NCBI GenBank assembly: GCA_024364735.1
Contig: JAGFNQ010000296.1
Span: 114,471-178,470, forward strand
DNA from: Boesenbergia rotunda
Taxonomy: Eukaryota > Streptophyta > Magnoliopsida > Zingiberales > Zingiberaceae
Direction of reading: 5' to 3'
DNA: 64,000 nucleotides
The notes under the pieces were generated by a model. The model worked only from the letters and a program-made list of their open reading frames with translations, was not told where the DNA came from and searched no databases. The stretch's first letter is position 1, and each line of letters opens with the position of its first letter. Shown piece by piece: positions 11,591-23,008 of this stretch. The translations under genes and the position numbers were made by a program.

Positions 11591-12389
11591 GTAATAGCTT
11601 GGTATGGCTTGGCGGGCTTCCTAAGCAAATACCTGGGTCGTCCATGAGAGACCTCTCCATGTCTACAGATTAAAAATTTAATCTGAATGGAGACATATCT
11701 CGCAAACTACCGTCTCGTCGTCGTACTAATTGGTTCGAGTTACAACTTAGCCAAACTCAAAGTTCGAGCCTTGTAACTCACCTAATCAATTCGTCAAGGA
11801 AAAGATGACGAGCGGATCACCAGTTTTTGTGTTTATTAGCGGGGTCCATGACATGATTAATTATTATAATTAATTATCGAATAATTAACGCAACAATAAT
11901 TAATCAACATCCACATAAAATGATAGAAAAATAAAAGAGCCAAAGAGAAGTTATACCTCTTCTTTTACCTCGCGATCTTCTATCGTATGACCCTCCCTTT
12001 TTGGACGTCGTGTGGGCAACGATCTACCAAGATCCGGAATCACCAAGGCCTCCAATTAATCCTCCTTCTTCTTCCTCTCCAATGCGCCAACAAAACCCAA
12101 GGGTTAGGGTTTTCTGCCAGCCACCTTTCAAGGAAGAAGATGAATGAGAAGAGCTCTTCTCTGTCACAACCACACTAACCAACCTCTCCTTCTTCTTCCT
12201 ATCTCACGGCACCAAGCACGCAAGGAAGAATATGAAGTCGAGCCTCCTTTTGCCTCCTGCTTGCGCTGGCCAACAAGAACCCCAAGAACTTGTTGCCGCC
12301 GACCACACAAAGGAAGCAAAACTCCCCTCCTCCTTGCTAGAGATCACACCACAAAGGAAGAGTGTTCCTCTCCGCCTCCTCCTCCTGCT
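11591..12389 (-). repeat. Partial Copia-A LTR
   Basis: The first about 790 bp of a Copia-A LTR (reverse orientation) are present, starting near the TATGGCTTGGCGGG motif at 11604. It matches 12390-13150 and 5894-6640. It stops at 12389 where a second Copia-A LTR begins, so one Copia-A copy was inserted into another, or the two recombined. Confidence 0.75.
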
Positions 12390-13257
12390 TGATGGGTATG
12401 GCTTGGTGGGTTTCCTAACTGAATACTAGGTCGTCCTTGAGAAACCTCTCCATGTCTACGGATTAAAAATTAATCCGAATGGAGACCCGTCTCCCAAACG
12501 ACCATCTCGTCATCGTATTAATTGGTTCGAATGACAACTTAGCCAATCTCAAAGATCGAGCCTTGTAATTTGCCTAACCGATTGGCTGCGGAAAAGACAA
12601 TGAGTGGATCGCCAGTTTTTGTGTTTATAATCGGGGTCCAATAATTAATTATCAAACATTAATTAAAGAATTAATTAAACATGATAATCAATTATAACAT
12701 CACATAAAATGATAAGATCAAAGAGGGAACCAAGAGAGAAATATACCTCTCCTTACCTTGTAGTCTTCTACCTTATGTCCCTTCCCTCTTGGACATCATG
12801 TGGGCGATGAGCTACTAAGTACCGGAATCATCAAGGGGCTCCAAACAATCGCTTCTTCACTTGCCAAACAAAACCCTAGCTCTAGGGTTTACTACCGCCG
12901 ACCACTCCTCTCTCTTCCCTTGCACCACCAGCCACCAAGAGCCACCCAAGCTCGTCGGCCACAAGGAAGCACTAGAGAGGAGCTTGAAGAAGAAGATGAA
13001 GGAGAGAAAAGTCCTTCTTCTCTATCCAAACCGGCCAGAACTACTCTTCTCTTCTCTCTTGCGCCACCGCCACCTCCTCCCTTGCACCGCCGCTGCTCCT
13101 TGCACCGGCCACCCTCCTCCTCGCCGCACACCACTAAAAGGAGAGGAGAACTCCCCTTTTGACCAGTGGGAGCCGGCCACCGAGAGGTACAGTGGAGGAG
13201 AAGAGAGGATGAAGGAAAAAGAAAATTTTCTTCTTGCTCCCTTGTCGCGTGCCCTAG

Positions 13258-13291
<34 letters not shown>

Positions 13292-14256
13292 GGAAAGAGG
13301 AAGAAGAGAAAAGCCTTGGGTTGTGTTGATCAATTGGATTAGCCTTGGTTTCTTGATTCCATGGGGTATATATAGGGCTAAGGTAGGGACCATAAGGAGG
13401 AGTTGTGTCTTGGCCTGCTAATGGATCCAAATCTGATCCATTAATGAAGATCCATTCCACTAAAGGATCTCCATTGTACTTCCTCACCAACCCCCATATT
13501 TTCATTTGTGCTCTACCTTTTATGAGTACATCCATTTCCCTATCTTTAAGATATTGAATGTCCATCGATTAATTTAAATTACTACAATTTCAATTAATCA
13601 ACTTCTAACTCCTTGACTAGTACCACTCAACCTTATCATCATGTCGGATCAAATCCACCTGCAGGCTTTAACATGATGAACCTTATGAGCTCATCAAGGG
13701 GGCATCATCATCCCGACTCACCAGGACACGGATTCCATCAATAATCAATACCACACCATGTACTTAATAATATTTTCCAACTTACCGAGCCTATCGATTT
13801 AACAGAATAAATCTCGTCCATTGGTAAATCAAAGACATAACTATTATATGCACGTGCCCATTATTATATCGGGATTTAGAGATTGTACTCCATAATAAAC
13901 TGAGGTTCGATCCAATTATTAAGTCAGTACAAATTAGATCACCTCTATTTTGGTCCTGCTCAATGCACACAAAGCACACTAATGTAATCTATGGTCAACA
14001 CAAATCACACCTAATTACACTACAATCATCCCGATGGTTTGTCCAATTCCATCTCGGTTGTGAGCCTCTACTTATACTCTGTAAGGAATTGATAACATGA
14101 TCTTCTATGCGTCACCACTCACCATATAATCTACAATGCAAAGTATCAGACTATTATGTATATGCTAATATAAACATGCAACTGTGTCGTTGTGATTCTC
14201 TTTCAAAATGTAGATGATTATATAAAAAGACAAGTCTTTTAGTATACATCCTAACA
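12390..14256 (-). repeat. Copia-A2 3' LTR
   Basis: A complete 1867-bp LTR, TGATGGGTATGGC to CATCCTAACA, is followed at 14257 by the polypurine tract complement ATCTCCCACTTATA. It contains pyrimidine-rich DNA at 12900-13130 and a GA microsatellite. A minus-strand TATATATA lies at 13367-13374 as a TATA-box candidate. Overlapping open frames at 12800-13565 on both strands come from low-complexity sequence. Confidence 0.85.
13258..13296. repeat. GA microsatellite
   Basis: A run of GA dinucleotides with a few interruptions lies within the Copia-A2 LTR. A shorter GA run occurs at the equivalent place in A1 (about 6777-6797), so it is an inherited, expanded part of the LTR. Confidence 0.85.
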
Positions 14257-14289
14257 ATCTCCCACTTATACTGATAGGCCCTGCTATCC

Positions 14290-15050
14290 TCACACTGACA
14301 TACATTTGACTCCCATATCCTCCACATGCTGATCAAAAGCAGTCGCCGGAAGGGCCTTAGCGACAGCTACTTCTCCTCGCTTTACGATTTCTCGTATCAG
14401 GTGGTACTTGCGCTCTATGAGTTTACTTGCCTTATGGGCTCATGGTTCCTTCAAGTTTGCAACTGTACCACTGTTATCACAATAAATTGTGATAGATCTG
14501 GGGAAATCAGGAATCACATCCAAGTCCATAATGAAGTTCATGAGCTATATAACTTCCTTGGCTGCCTCTGAGGCTGTCACATACTCAGCTTCCATGGTGG
14601 AGTCCGCCACACTTTTTTGTTTGACACTCCTCCATACTATGGCTCCACCTCCTAAAGTAAACACAAACCCTGAGGTAGACTTACTTTTGTCCCTGTCCGA
14701 CTGGAAATCTGAATCTGTATAACCCACATGGATTAATTGGTCTGCCCGGTAAAACAGCATATAGTCCAAGTCTGTCTCAGGTAATTCAGTATATGCTTTA
14801 CCTCAGTCCAATATTCCTGTCCAGGGTTACTTTGATATCTGCTAACCATACCCATGAAAAAGTAGATATCTAGTCTCGTACACAACATAGCATACATGAG
14901 GCTTCCTATAGCCGATGCATAAGGAACCACCTTCATTTCCTCTATCTCTTTTGTTGTTTTCGAACACAACTCTTTAGATAGAGGAACTCCATGACTGAAA
15001 GGTAGAAAACCTTTCTTGGAGTTTTCCATGCTAAAATGAGCCAGGACAGT
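14290..15050 (-). pseudogene. RNase H remnant of Copia-A2
   Basis: The minus-strand frame 14769 to 14545 keeps YTDSDFQSD, GGGAIVWRS and ADSTMEAEY, which are the RNase H signature residues of copia elements. Frame 15029 to 14733 is the region before it (NSKKGFLPFSHGVPLSKE, ASAIGSLMYAMLCTR). Frameshifts separate these, and the C-terminal part towards 14290 has stops. A solo LTR insertion at 15056 separates it from RT. Confidence 0.8.
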
Positions 15051-15055
15051 GTCTA

Positions 15056-16599
15056 TGTTGGTGCAAGTTGCATTAATGATGTTCTCCTCTAAGTGTTTTA
15101 ATATTTGACAATTTACTTAAGTTAGTGATACATTAAATAGACAAAGGGGAGTTAAGAGAGGAGTAACCAAAGTGGAAGAAAGTCCTAGTAAACCTAGGCA
15201 TAAGTCCTGGTTCGGGGAATTGGACACTAAGTCCTGGCAAAGGGATGGGCATCGAAGACCTGCTCGGAAGGTGGGCACTAAGTCCTGGTCGAGGACTGGG
15301 CTAGAAGACCTGGCCGAGGGTTGGGCACCGAAGTCCTAGTTTGGGGAATTGGGCACGAAGACCTAGCCAAGGGTTGGGCACCGAAGTCCTGGACTTAGGG
15401 TTTGGGCACGAAGTCTTGGTCCGAGGGATTGAGCAACTTAACTGAGCGATGACTAAGGACAGAAGTAGAGAAGGGTCGGGGTTCGGACGTCTCAAGGTCC
15501 GGGAGTATCGGAGGCTAAGCAAAAGTCTACCTGAAGGACTGGGTGGCAACCCTCTCCTTAAAGGACTAGGTGAAAGGCGCGTTCTCGGGGGTGGGAACTT
15601 GCGTCGGTTTGACCTAGGGTTTTATGGAAATCCGAAGTCCGAATCAAGTCCATAAGGCTAATATTGTATGTATATTTGCTTTGTGTTTGTGTATCTTACA
15701 GGTACCAAGAACCGAAGACAAAGCAGGTGAGAGGCTGGAAAGCAGCCAATCAAGGCGCCCCTATTGATGGGGGCGCCCAAATCAAAGCCTAAAACCCAGT
15801 GTTGGATTGAATGACTTGAAGCCAAGCGCCTAGGATGATCCAGGCGCCCAAGCCAAAGAAGAAACATTGCAGTTTCAAGAAGTAAGCAGAATAGGCTTCC
15901 GGTTAGGCGCCCGGGACAATACGGGTGCCCGAAAGCTGTTTTGCTGTTTTGAGTTCGAAACACAAGATAAGCCTTCACTCAAGCGCCCGGGACGTCCCAG
16001 GTGCCCTGGCTAGAGATCTTATCAGCTGCGGCGAGTTCGGCGCAGGGATGAGGTTTGACAAAGCGGATAGGAGCGCCCCGGTGATCGCAGGCGCCTGTAT
16101 GAAGCCTATATAAGGGGCTTCGACCCCTCTGCTTTAGACAGATCTTCTGAAAGTGATTCTGAGCAATCTGACTGATGATGATGCGCTAAAGACGAGGCTC
16201 TATGATCGGGAGGCTCCAGGAGGAAGTGTGCGGCACTTCGGAGGTCCAGATCGGCTGAGTTTCAAACCCTAGTTGTTCGGTTTGCATTTATTATTCTGTA
16301 CTTACTTTGCTATACTTTTGATTGTACTTCTACACTGTAGGACGGGTTTTCTCTGCCTCCGAAAATTTCAGAAAGGAGACCAATAGTGGACTCACGCCGA
16401 GTACATAGGCCTTGGACGTACTGACCCTGGGGGGTTAGGAACCAAGTAAATAAATCCCGCTGTGTCCTTATGTTCATTCTATTTTATTTTTCGCTGCACT
16501 AACACTCTGAGTCCAATATGAACGAAAGTCTTACGAAGGCTCCAAAAAAGTTTTTACGGTCGATATTCACCCCCCTCTATCGACAGCACCGGTCCAACA
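15056..16599 (+). mobile_element. Solo SIRE-like LTR in Copia-A2
   Basis: A 1544-bp sequence beginning TGTTGGTGCAAG and ending GGTCCAACA is flanked by the TSD GTCTA (15051-15055 and 16600-16604). No PBS or coding sequence follows, so it is a solo LTR. It contains imperfect AAGTCCTGG/TTGGGCA repeats at 15190-15430, several GGCGCC-type motifs at 15750-16100 and a TATA box at 16107. The tandem duplication begins inside it at 15311. Confidence 0.9.
16107..16113 (+). promoter_or_regulatory. TATA box in solo SIRE-like LTR
   Basis: TATATAA is followed directly by the inverted repeat AGGGG-CTTCGA-CCCCT. The same arrangement occurs at 23810 (its duplicate) and, with a shorter loop, at 18360 and 26089. 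Confidence 0.65.
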
Positions 16600-16604
16600 G
16601 TCTA

Positions 16605-17542
16605 TGTATGAAGCTTGGGATAAGCACAACATCCTTTTCTGGCGATCTCTTATGACCTTGATCCCAAAGATGTGTCTCGCTTCTCCCAAGTTCTTCATAT
16701 CGAACTGTTTGGACAACCATACCCTTACGTCCGACAACACTATGACATTGTTGCCAATGAGCAAAATGACATCTACGTAAAGTACAAGAAACACTACTAC
16801 ATTTCCGTCATATCTCTTATATACACATGATTCATCCGGACTTTGAATAAATCCATATGACTAGATTACTTCATCAAAGTGGATGTTCCATGATCGTGAA
16901 GCTTGCTTCAATCCATAAATAGACTGATTAAGCTTGCACACTAGATGCTCTTTGGCCTTCACAATGAATCCTTCTAGTTACTTCATGTAGATGGTCTCCT
17001 CAAGACATCCGTTAAGGAAAGCTATCTTGACGTCCATATGCCATACCACATAGTCCATATGAGCGGCAATAGATAAGGGAATCCGGGTAGACTTAAGCAT
17101 GACTACAGGTGAAAAGGTCTCCTCGTAATCGATACCCTCTTTCTGAGTATACCCTTTCGCAACAAGCCAAGCTTTGAAGGTCTCAACCTTCCCATCTGAT
17201 CCTCTATTTCTCTTGTTGATCCACTTACATCCAATGACTTTTACAGTATTGGGTAGTTCTACTAGCTCCCAGGCATGATTAGAATCCATAGATTCTATCT
17301 CAGAATTCATTGCCCTTTGCCAAGAATCTGCATCCTTATCATGGAGGGTCTCATCATAGGTTCAGGGGTCCGGTTCATGTTCACCAGGGACCAAGTCCAA
17401 AGACTCTCCCAAAAACATGAACCATTCAGGTTGTCTAACAACCCTCCCACTACGATGAGGTACCACCATTGTATCTTCTGTGACACGTGTTACAGTGACT
17501 TGTAGTGTATCCTCTTGTACAGTTGGTACTAAGGTCGGTACA
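16605..17542 (-). pseudogene. RT and linker of Copia-A2 (copy 1)
   Basis: The minus frame 17310 to 16978 is the RT N-terminal half (WELVELPNTVKVIGCKW, LVAKGYTQKEGIDYEETFSP, then WHMDVKIAFLNG, which carries the first catalytic aspartate). The minus frame 16794 to 16567 carries the palm motif as LYVDVILL instead of LYVDDILL, so one catalytic aspartate is changed. The two are out of frame. The linker (17320-17542) has HRSGRVVRQPEWFMFLGE. It ends at the SIRE-like insertion at 17543. Confidence 0.8.
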
Positions 17543-18766
17543 TGTTGGTGCCGAAAGCACCAAGATCGAACCTGGGTTTTGATAATAGCAAAGGGTTTGT
17601 ATGTTAAGGTTATATTGTGATATAATGAGCTTATTTATGTGCGCAGGAAAAGTCCTAGCTAAGCTAGGCACGAAGTCCTGGTTCGTAGAATTGGGCAATA
17701 AGTCCTGGCCGAGGGTTGGGCACCTAAGACCTAACCGAGGGTTGGGCAACAAGTCCTGATCGTGGACTAGACATGAAGTCCTGGTTCATGGAATTGGGCA
17801 ATAAGTCCTAGACGAGAGGTGGGCACTGAAGACCTGACCGAGGGTTGGGCAATAAGTCCTGGTCGTGGACTAGGCATGAAGTCCTGATCTAGAAGATCGG
17901 GCAAAAGTTCAACCGAAGGAGCCAGTTGGCAAAAGGTAAATTCTCCTGAGAGGAGTAGGCGACGACGTGTTCCCCAAAGAGGGAGCATTAGGCGTTGGTT
18001 CGACCTAGGGTTCCATTTGGGAAGCCCAAAGTCAGAACCAAGATAGTGCAAGCTGTTAATTGAACCTAATGTATCTATTACTTGTGCTTTGGAACTAACC
18101 CTGGTTGTAGGAACGAAGGTTGAAGTTCTCTGCATCCTAGGCGCCTGAGCATAGAGGCGACCCAGAAGGTTGTTCTCCAGCAGTCTGTGATGCTAGCCTC
18201 CATGTCAGCAAAGGAGACGCCCGTGAGCATATAGGTGCCCCAGTCATCACAGGCACCCTAGTTAAAGGGATAAGCGCTGGCCAAGTCTGCGGATGAAGAT
18301 TCGCGTAGAAGGGCACACGTGTCAGGCGCCCCATTCAACACAGGCATCCCAACCGACAGTATATAAAGGGGTTCACCCCTACTTCCAGACAACACTTCTT
18401 TCAACGCAATACTCAAGCGCTTTGCCCTAACGTCTTCGTGCTCAAGCTTCAAGCGCCAACGATGACCCGCTGCTCTAATCTTCTAGTCATTTGTCGGTCG
18501 TGGGTATTTGTTTAATTTAATTTAATTTCTTATATTCAATTCTATATTCGTGCCTAAAAGTTTGTAACAATTTTCCAAAATATAGAACTGCCCAACGTAA
18601 ACGGTCAAGGACCGTGGGCCTTGGACTAGGAGCCAATCTAGACTCCGAACCAAGTAAAACCAAGTGTGTTAGCATTGTGTTATATTTCTACTGTCTAAAA
18701 TTCTTTTTATATCCGAAAAAGTTTTATGGATATTCACCCCCCCTCTTTCGATTCTAAACGATCCCA
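17543..18766 (+). repeat. SIRE-like 5' LTR (unit 1)
   Basis: The LTR starts TGTTGGTGCCGAAAG and ends CTAAACGATCCCA, followed four bases later by a PBS. Length is about 1224 bp. It contains imperfect repeats of AAGTCCTGG...TTGGGCA (17650-17890), GGCGCC-type motifs, a TATA box at 18360 and a C-run near the end. TSD GTACA precedes it (17538-17542). Minus-strand proline-rich open frames here are translations of the imperfect repeats, not genes. Confidence 0.85.
18360..18367 (+). promoter_or_regulatory. TATA box of SIRE-like LTR (unit 1)
   Basis: TATATAAA is followed by AGGGG-TTCA-CCCCT, an inverted repeat also seen in the other SIRE-like LTRs. Confidence 0.65.
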
Positions 18767-18770
18767 TAAG

Positions 18771-18782
18771 TGGTATCAGAGC
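18771..18782 (+). other. Primer-binding site (tRNA-iMet)
   Basis: TGGTATCAGAGC lies 4 nt after the 5' LTR. It is the standard plant retrotransposon PBS complementary to the initiator tRNA-Met 3' end, and primes minus-strand DNA synthesis. Confidence 0.9.
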
Positions 18783-18994
18783 GGGTGGCTCAAATCTGGT
18801 GCAACCAATGATTGAGCAATTTTTTGGATTTCGCTTTTAAAATATTTTTTTTCGTTCGTAATTTTATTCGTTAATCGAGGTTGGTGCAACACCATTCGAA
18901 TTTTTTTATTATTATTATTTTTGCTACCACACTACTAATCCAAGACTTGGTCTTGGGAAAAGGTTTTTTTTGTAAATTTTTCAGATTAAGTTCG

Positions 18995-19604
18995 ATGCCC
19001 ATGCAAGAAGGCTATAGCACCGCCAGGCCACCACCTTTCTCAGGAGAAGGCTTCTCCTATTGGAAGAGAAGAATGGAGGTCCACCTGAAAACTCAGGTGA
19101 ACCTCGTTCCCAAGAACTCGTTCCCAATAGGTCAAAAGGTGGAAAACTGTGACCTAATAAGGTATACTCTGAACTCGTTCCCAAGAAACACACTGTGGGC
19201 ATCTATGGTGGATGCATACAAGGTTTCTATGAACCTTTCTGAAATTATGCTCGATGAATTATTCTCAGAATTAGAATTACATGAGCAAACTAATACTGCA
19301 ATGGTCGAGAAAAGTATAGCTTTTGTTGCAGGGAAAACTCAAGGAAGATCACAGAAGAAGAAGCAACAACCGATACCCGAATCTGACTTATATTCGGAGT
19401 CTGATGACGATGGAGTAGATCATCCAAAACTGGTCGGTTGGTTGTGACTACTACAAGGTGCTTAAGAATCAAACGAGCAAAAAGAAGACGACTCAGAAGA
19501 AGGATGGTCGAGCTGAACCTTCAACAAGCCAAATGAATAAAAGCAACGTAACGTGTTACGAGTGCAACAAGAACGGTCATTTCAAATTGGAGTGCCCCAA
19601 CCTG
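18995..19604 (+). pseudogene. SIRE-like gag, unit 1, internally deleted
   Basis: The gag start at 18995 matches unit 2 (26724). An open frame through 19447 joins the N-terminal part (EGFSYWKRRMEVHLKTQVN) to the later part (GQKVENCDLIRYTLNSFPRN) across a deletion of about 348 bp filled with about 23 bp. After the stop at 19445 the zinc knuckle CYECNKNGHFKLEC continues in another frame (19554-19595). The gene is then cut by the gypsy LTR at 19605. The 110 or so missing residues include central gag, so a working particle protein is unlikely. Confidence 0.85.
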
Positions 19605-20099
19605 TGTAACGCCCGCTCTTTTTTTTTTTTCCTAAGCGGCGTTACGTTAACATGCTTAGGGCATGTAGACATCATAAGGCAGCGGAATAACTTAACTTAT
19701 ACATGCCCTGTTACCATTCTTAACTTATTGACATGGGAACCTTAGCATATTAATTTTTGAACTTAAGCATCCTATCATGTCTCACATAACATCATATCAT
19801 AAGGTTCCATAAGTCATTATTCAAACACATAAGTAAACATATAGTTCCTGGGCCAAGTCACTACGTCACACATGCGTTCTTGCCCTCCTGCTGCTTCCTT
19901 CATTATCCCCTTGAATGATCTGCGGTATAAGGAAATAAGACTATAAGCAACAGGCTTAGTAAACTCTTTCCTACTCACAAAACCATCCATCATTCATCAT
20001 CTCATAATGAGCACATAAAACATTAACATACTTGGTGCTCTACTTAGAACATAACATCTTGCATCACTTATCGTATACATAGCATGGCATGAACATAAA

Positions 20100-20460
20100 C
20101 ATAGTAACATTCTAAGCATGGCATGATACATGGCAAAACATAAACATCATAGACATTCTAAGCATGGCATAATTCATTCATTCTCATGGCAAATCATAAA
20201 CATAGTGAACATTCTAAGCATGGCATAATTCATGGCATATCGTAAACATAGTGACATTCTAAGCATGGCATAATTCATGGCATGAATCATAAACATAGTG
20301 ACATTCTAAGCATGGCATAATTCATGGCATATCGTAAACATAGTAACATTCTAAGCATGGCATAATTCATGGCATAAATCATAAACATAGTGAACATTCT
20401 GAGCATGGCATAATTCATGGCATATCGTAAACATAGTGAACATTCTAACATGGCATAATC
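20100..20460. repeat. 46-bp minisatellite in Tekay-like LTR
   Basis: Tandem units contain CATTCTAAGCATGGCATAAT and CATATCGTAAACATAGTGA-type text, period about 46 bp, with small insertions. The same array is at 28150-28530 and 32850-33220, with copy-number and base differences. Confidence 0.85.
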
Positions 20461-20624
20461 ATTCATTCTCATGCATACTTCTTAACATGAAACGTAAGCA
20501 TAAAATCTTATAACATAGCATAATGCATAACATGAATGGATGCATGAGTGGAATGTATATACATAGGATGCTTAACTTTTAAAACATACTTTTCATTGCT
20601 TAAACATAATCATCATAACATCAT

Positions 20625-20880
20625 TTGGGGTCCCCGGCTTGTACCACATACATACATCATAGCGCGCATCCCTAGCAAGTCCGAGGTCGCGAGCCCCAAC
20701 CTACTAGGGTAAGGACAGCATAGTCGGTAGTCCCCGAACCGAGGCGTTCTTAAGGTGCCCATCCCTGTTGCACAGCTCCGGTAGTGCCAGAACCGTGGAC
20801 AGCTTCGGTAGTCCAAAACCGGGGCGTTCTTAAGGTGCCCATCCCTTGGACCCATACTTCGGTCCGGTACAAGCCCATAC
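20625..20880 (-). promoter_or_regulatory. GC-rich island in Tekay-like LTR (unit 1)
   Basis: A GC-rich block lies inside an otherwise A/T-rich LTR. It has two copies of GGCGTTCTTAAGGTGCCC (20743 and 20823, 80 bp apart) and three CGGT-N8/9-ACCG inverted motifs. It is strongly conserved in the LTRs at 27659, 32357 and 49200. A regulatory role is inferred only from conservation and position. The 89-codon minus frame here is not conserved in the 49200 LTR. Confidence 0.5.
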
Positions 20881-22480
20881 ATAAAGTAAAATACTTTTCA
20901 TGCTTCATCATTCATAAGACATTCATGGCATCTTTAACATAGCATAACTTGTTACGGCTCGGCCCGTCTACCGGCCCATTTACCGGTCCTCACGACCGTC
21001 GTACCGTCGACCATCGACCGTGCCGTTTAGCATATTTATGCCTTAAAGACATAAGCATCATCTTTCATTCATCATATCTTTTCATTCATCATTTTCATTC
21101 TAACATGCTATCATTCTTCATCATTACATCATTTCATTCTAAATGGCATCATTCATTCTTAAACATGGCATCATTTTCATTCTTAAACATGGCATACATC
21201 TAAACATGCATATCATTCTAACATGCAATCATCATAAACATGGCATATCATTCTAAACATGGCATATCATTCTAAACATGCATATCATTCATAAATGGCA
21301 TATCATTCATAAACATGACATATCATTCATAACCAAATCATCTTACATAGGGCCATTACCTTACTTGAATAAATCTTAACTTACCCTATTAACCCTTCTT
21401 GGCCGAAATTGTGGAGTCCCAAGGCCATGTGAAAATTCACATAATCACTTCCATCATCTTATATCATGGCAACACATAAACATATGCTTGAAGTTAAAGA
21501 CTCAACCCTAACCCTTGGGTCCTTGGGTTGGCCGAACCATATGGGGCCTCTAGGGTACCCAAAAATTCCCAAAATTATACTAACCTCTACACATCATAAG
21601 GAACATTAAATAACATTATCATGATTTTTAGCATAATTATAGACCTTTAAATCATGGTGGCCAAAACCCTTAAACTCAGGGTTCTTAGTTTTTGTTTCTT
21701 TCATGTTGGCTGAAACCCTAGGGTGTCCTAGGGTACTCCAAAAATTATACTTAACCTCTACACATCAGAAGGGAACATTAAAAAACATTATCATGATATT
21801 TAGCATAATTATAGACCTTTAAAACTTGGTGGCCGAAACCCTTAAACTCAGGGTTCTTAGTTTTTTGTTTCTTTCATGTTGGCCGAAACCCTAGGGTATC
21901 CTAGGGTACTCCAAAAATTCCCAAAAATTATACTTAACTTCTAAACAACATAAGGGAACATTTAATATCATTATACAGATTTTTATCATAATTTTAGATC
22001 TTAAAAACATGGTGGCCGAAACCTTTAAACATAAAGTTCTTGGTTTTCTTTCCTTTCAACATCAAATCCAAAAACTATCCAATATATCATGCTAAAAATC
22101 ATAAAAATCATAGGGAACTATTACACCACAGGTGAGGGAGTCTTACCTTGGGTTTCTTGATTTTTCGAACCTAGGAAGAGAAGAAGATTGCAAGATCTTT
22201 GGATACTAGAGCCCCCTTGTCTTTGTATTCTTGTGAAGACCTTAGATCTAGGAGATGTAACCTTGGTGGAAGCTTTTCCAAGGGAAAAGCCCCTTCTTGG
22301 TGCTCGGCAAGAATGAGGGGAGGAAGAGTTTCGAAAATGAATGTAATGGGAAGAAGAGGTAACTCCCAAAACCCCCCTTTAATAGCCCATTAAGGAGGTA
22401 AATGAAGAGTCTCTCCATGACTCTTCATCTTCTTCTTAATCTTAACTTATATCCACTTCATTTCCTCATAGAAATCCCTT

Positions 22481-22550
22481 GCTAGGTGAGTTGGTTAAGG
22501 CTTACATGGTTGTACAAGAGGTCCAAGGTTCAATCCTTGGCTCATGCACC
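22481..22550 (+). other. tRNA-like sequence in Tekay-like LTR (unit 1)
   Basis: 22487-22500 (TGAGTTGGTTAAGG) resembles an A-box/D-arm. 22523-22540 is CCAAGG-TTCAAT-CCTTGG, a B-box with a perfect 6-bp stem, and the text ends in CACC. Overall it aligns with an ordinary tRNA, but the acceptor and D stems do not pair. The strand is antisense to the element. Confidence 0.5.
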
Positions 22551-23008
22551 TTTATTTTTATTTTCCCTAAATTCCGAAAATTCCCCTAAAATCATCCATA
22601 ATTATGCTAATATTCCTAAATAAAATTATTTTATATTTATATTAATTTTTCCTAATTTATATTAATTTTACCTAATTAATACCCATTTTTGGAGCTCATT
22701 TAAAGCTCATTAGTACCTAATTTCTCCATTAAAATAGAGAAATTAGGCTAAGACTTACCCATAATCATGCTAATATGCCTAATTAAATCCTATTTATATT
22801 TATACTAATTATTACCGAAATCCACCTATAATCATGGTACTAAAAAGCCCACATAAAGCCCATTACTACTTAGTTTTCTCAATTTAAATGAGAAAATATG
22901 GATTTTCTAGGCCAAAGTTCTCCTTAATATTTCTAGGTCCCTTGGAAAATTATTTAAACATGCTTAATATTTTAAGAAAATATTAAGAGAATTTTCCGAG
23001 TCGTTACA

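Larger units (their letters stand above)
12390..17542 (-). mobile_element. Copia-A2 element, 3' part
   Basis: This is a minus-strand copia element of the Copia-A family. Its 3' LTR is 12390-14256, followed rightwards by the polypurine tract, RNase H, RT and linker. It is interrupted by a solo SIRE-like LTR at 15056 and cut at 17543 by the SIRE-like element. Integrase, protease, gag and the 5' LTR are not seen and would lie beyond the far end of the SIRE insertion. Its RT part is repeated at 24308-25245 by the tandem duplication. Confidence 0.8.
15311..23008 (+). repeat. Tandem duplication, unit 1
   Basis: This segment is repeated immediately downstream at 23009-30483. It comprises part of the solo SIRE-like LTR, the Copia-A2 RT region, the SIRE 5' LTR, gag and a full Tekay-like LTR. 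The two units look about 98% identical by eye in sampled stretches. They differ by a deletion in gag (here) and by repeat-copy changes in the gypsy LTR. It ends exactly at the LTR terminus CGTTACA. Confidence 0.88.
19605..23008 (-). repeat. Tekay-like LTR (unit 1), 3404 bp
   Basis: A full LTR in reverse orientation starts TGTAACGCCCGC and ends GAGTCGTTACA. It is preceded by ACCTG, the same insertion point as in unit 2, but is followed by TGGCC, so there is no matching TSD. It contains a 46-bp minisatellite (20100-20460), a GC-rich island (20625-20880), A/T-rich CATTCTTAAACATGGCAT-type repeats (21060-21340), an about 180-bp repeat (21530-22020) and a tRNA-like sequence (22481-22550). Confidence 0.88.

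Noticed and set aside
12800..13565. Open frames to 186 codons in the Copia-A2 LTR, including a GA-repeat stretch
   Set aside because: They span a GA microsatellite and pyrimidine-rich DNA, run on both strands, and are not conserved in A1 or A3.
20613..20882. 89-codon minus frame repeated in three gypsy LTRs (also at 28677-28946 and 33369-33638)
   Set aside because: The three copies are recent duplicates or LTR partners. In the diverged LTR at 50285 the frame is broken while the DNA motifs are kept, so DNA-level constraint fits better than protein.
22481..22550. Functional host tRNA gene
   Set aside because: A- and B-box features are present but acceptor and D stems do not pair and it sits inside an LTR; I list it only as tRNA-like.
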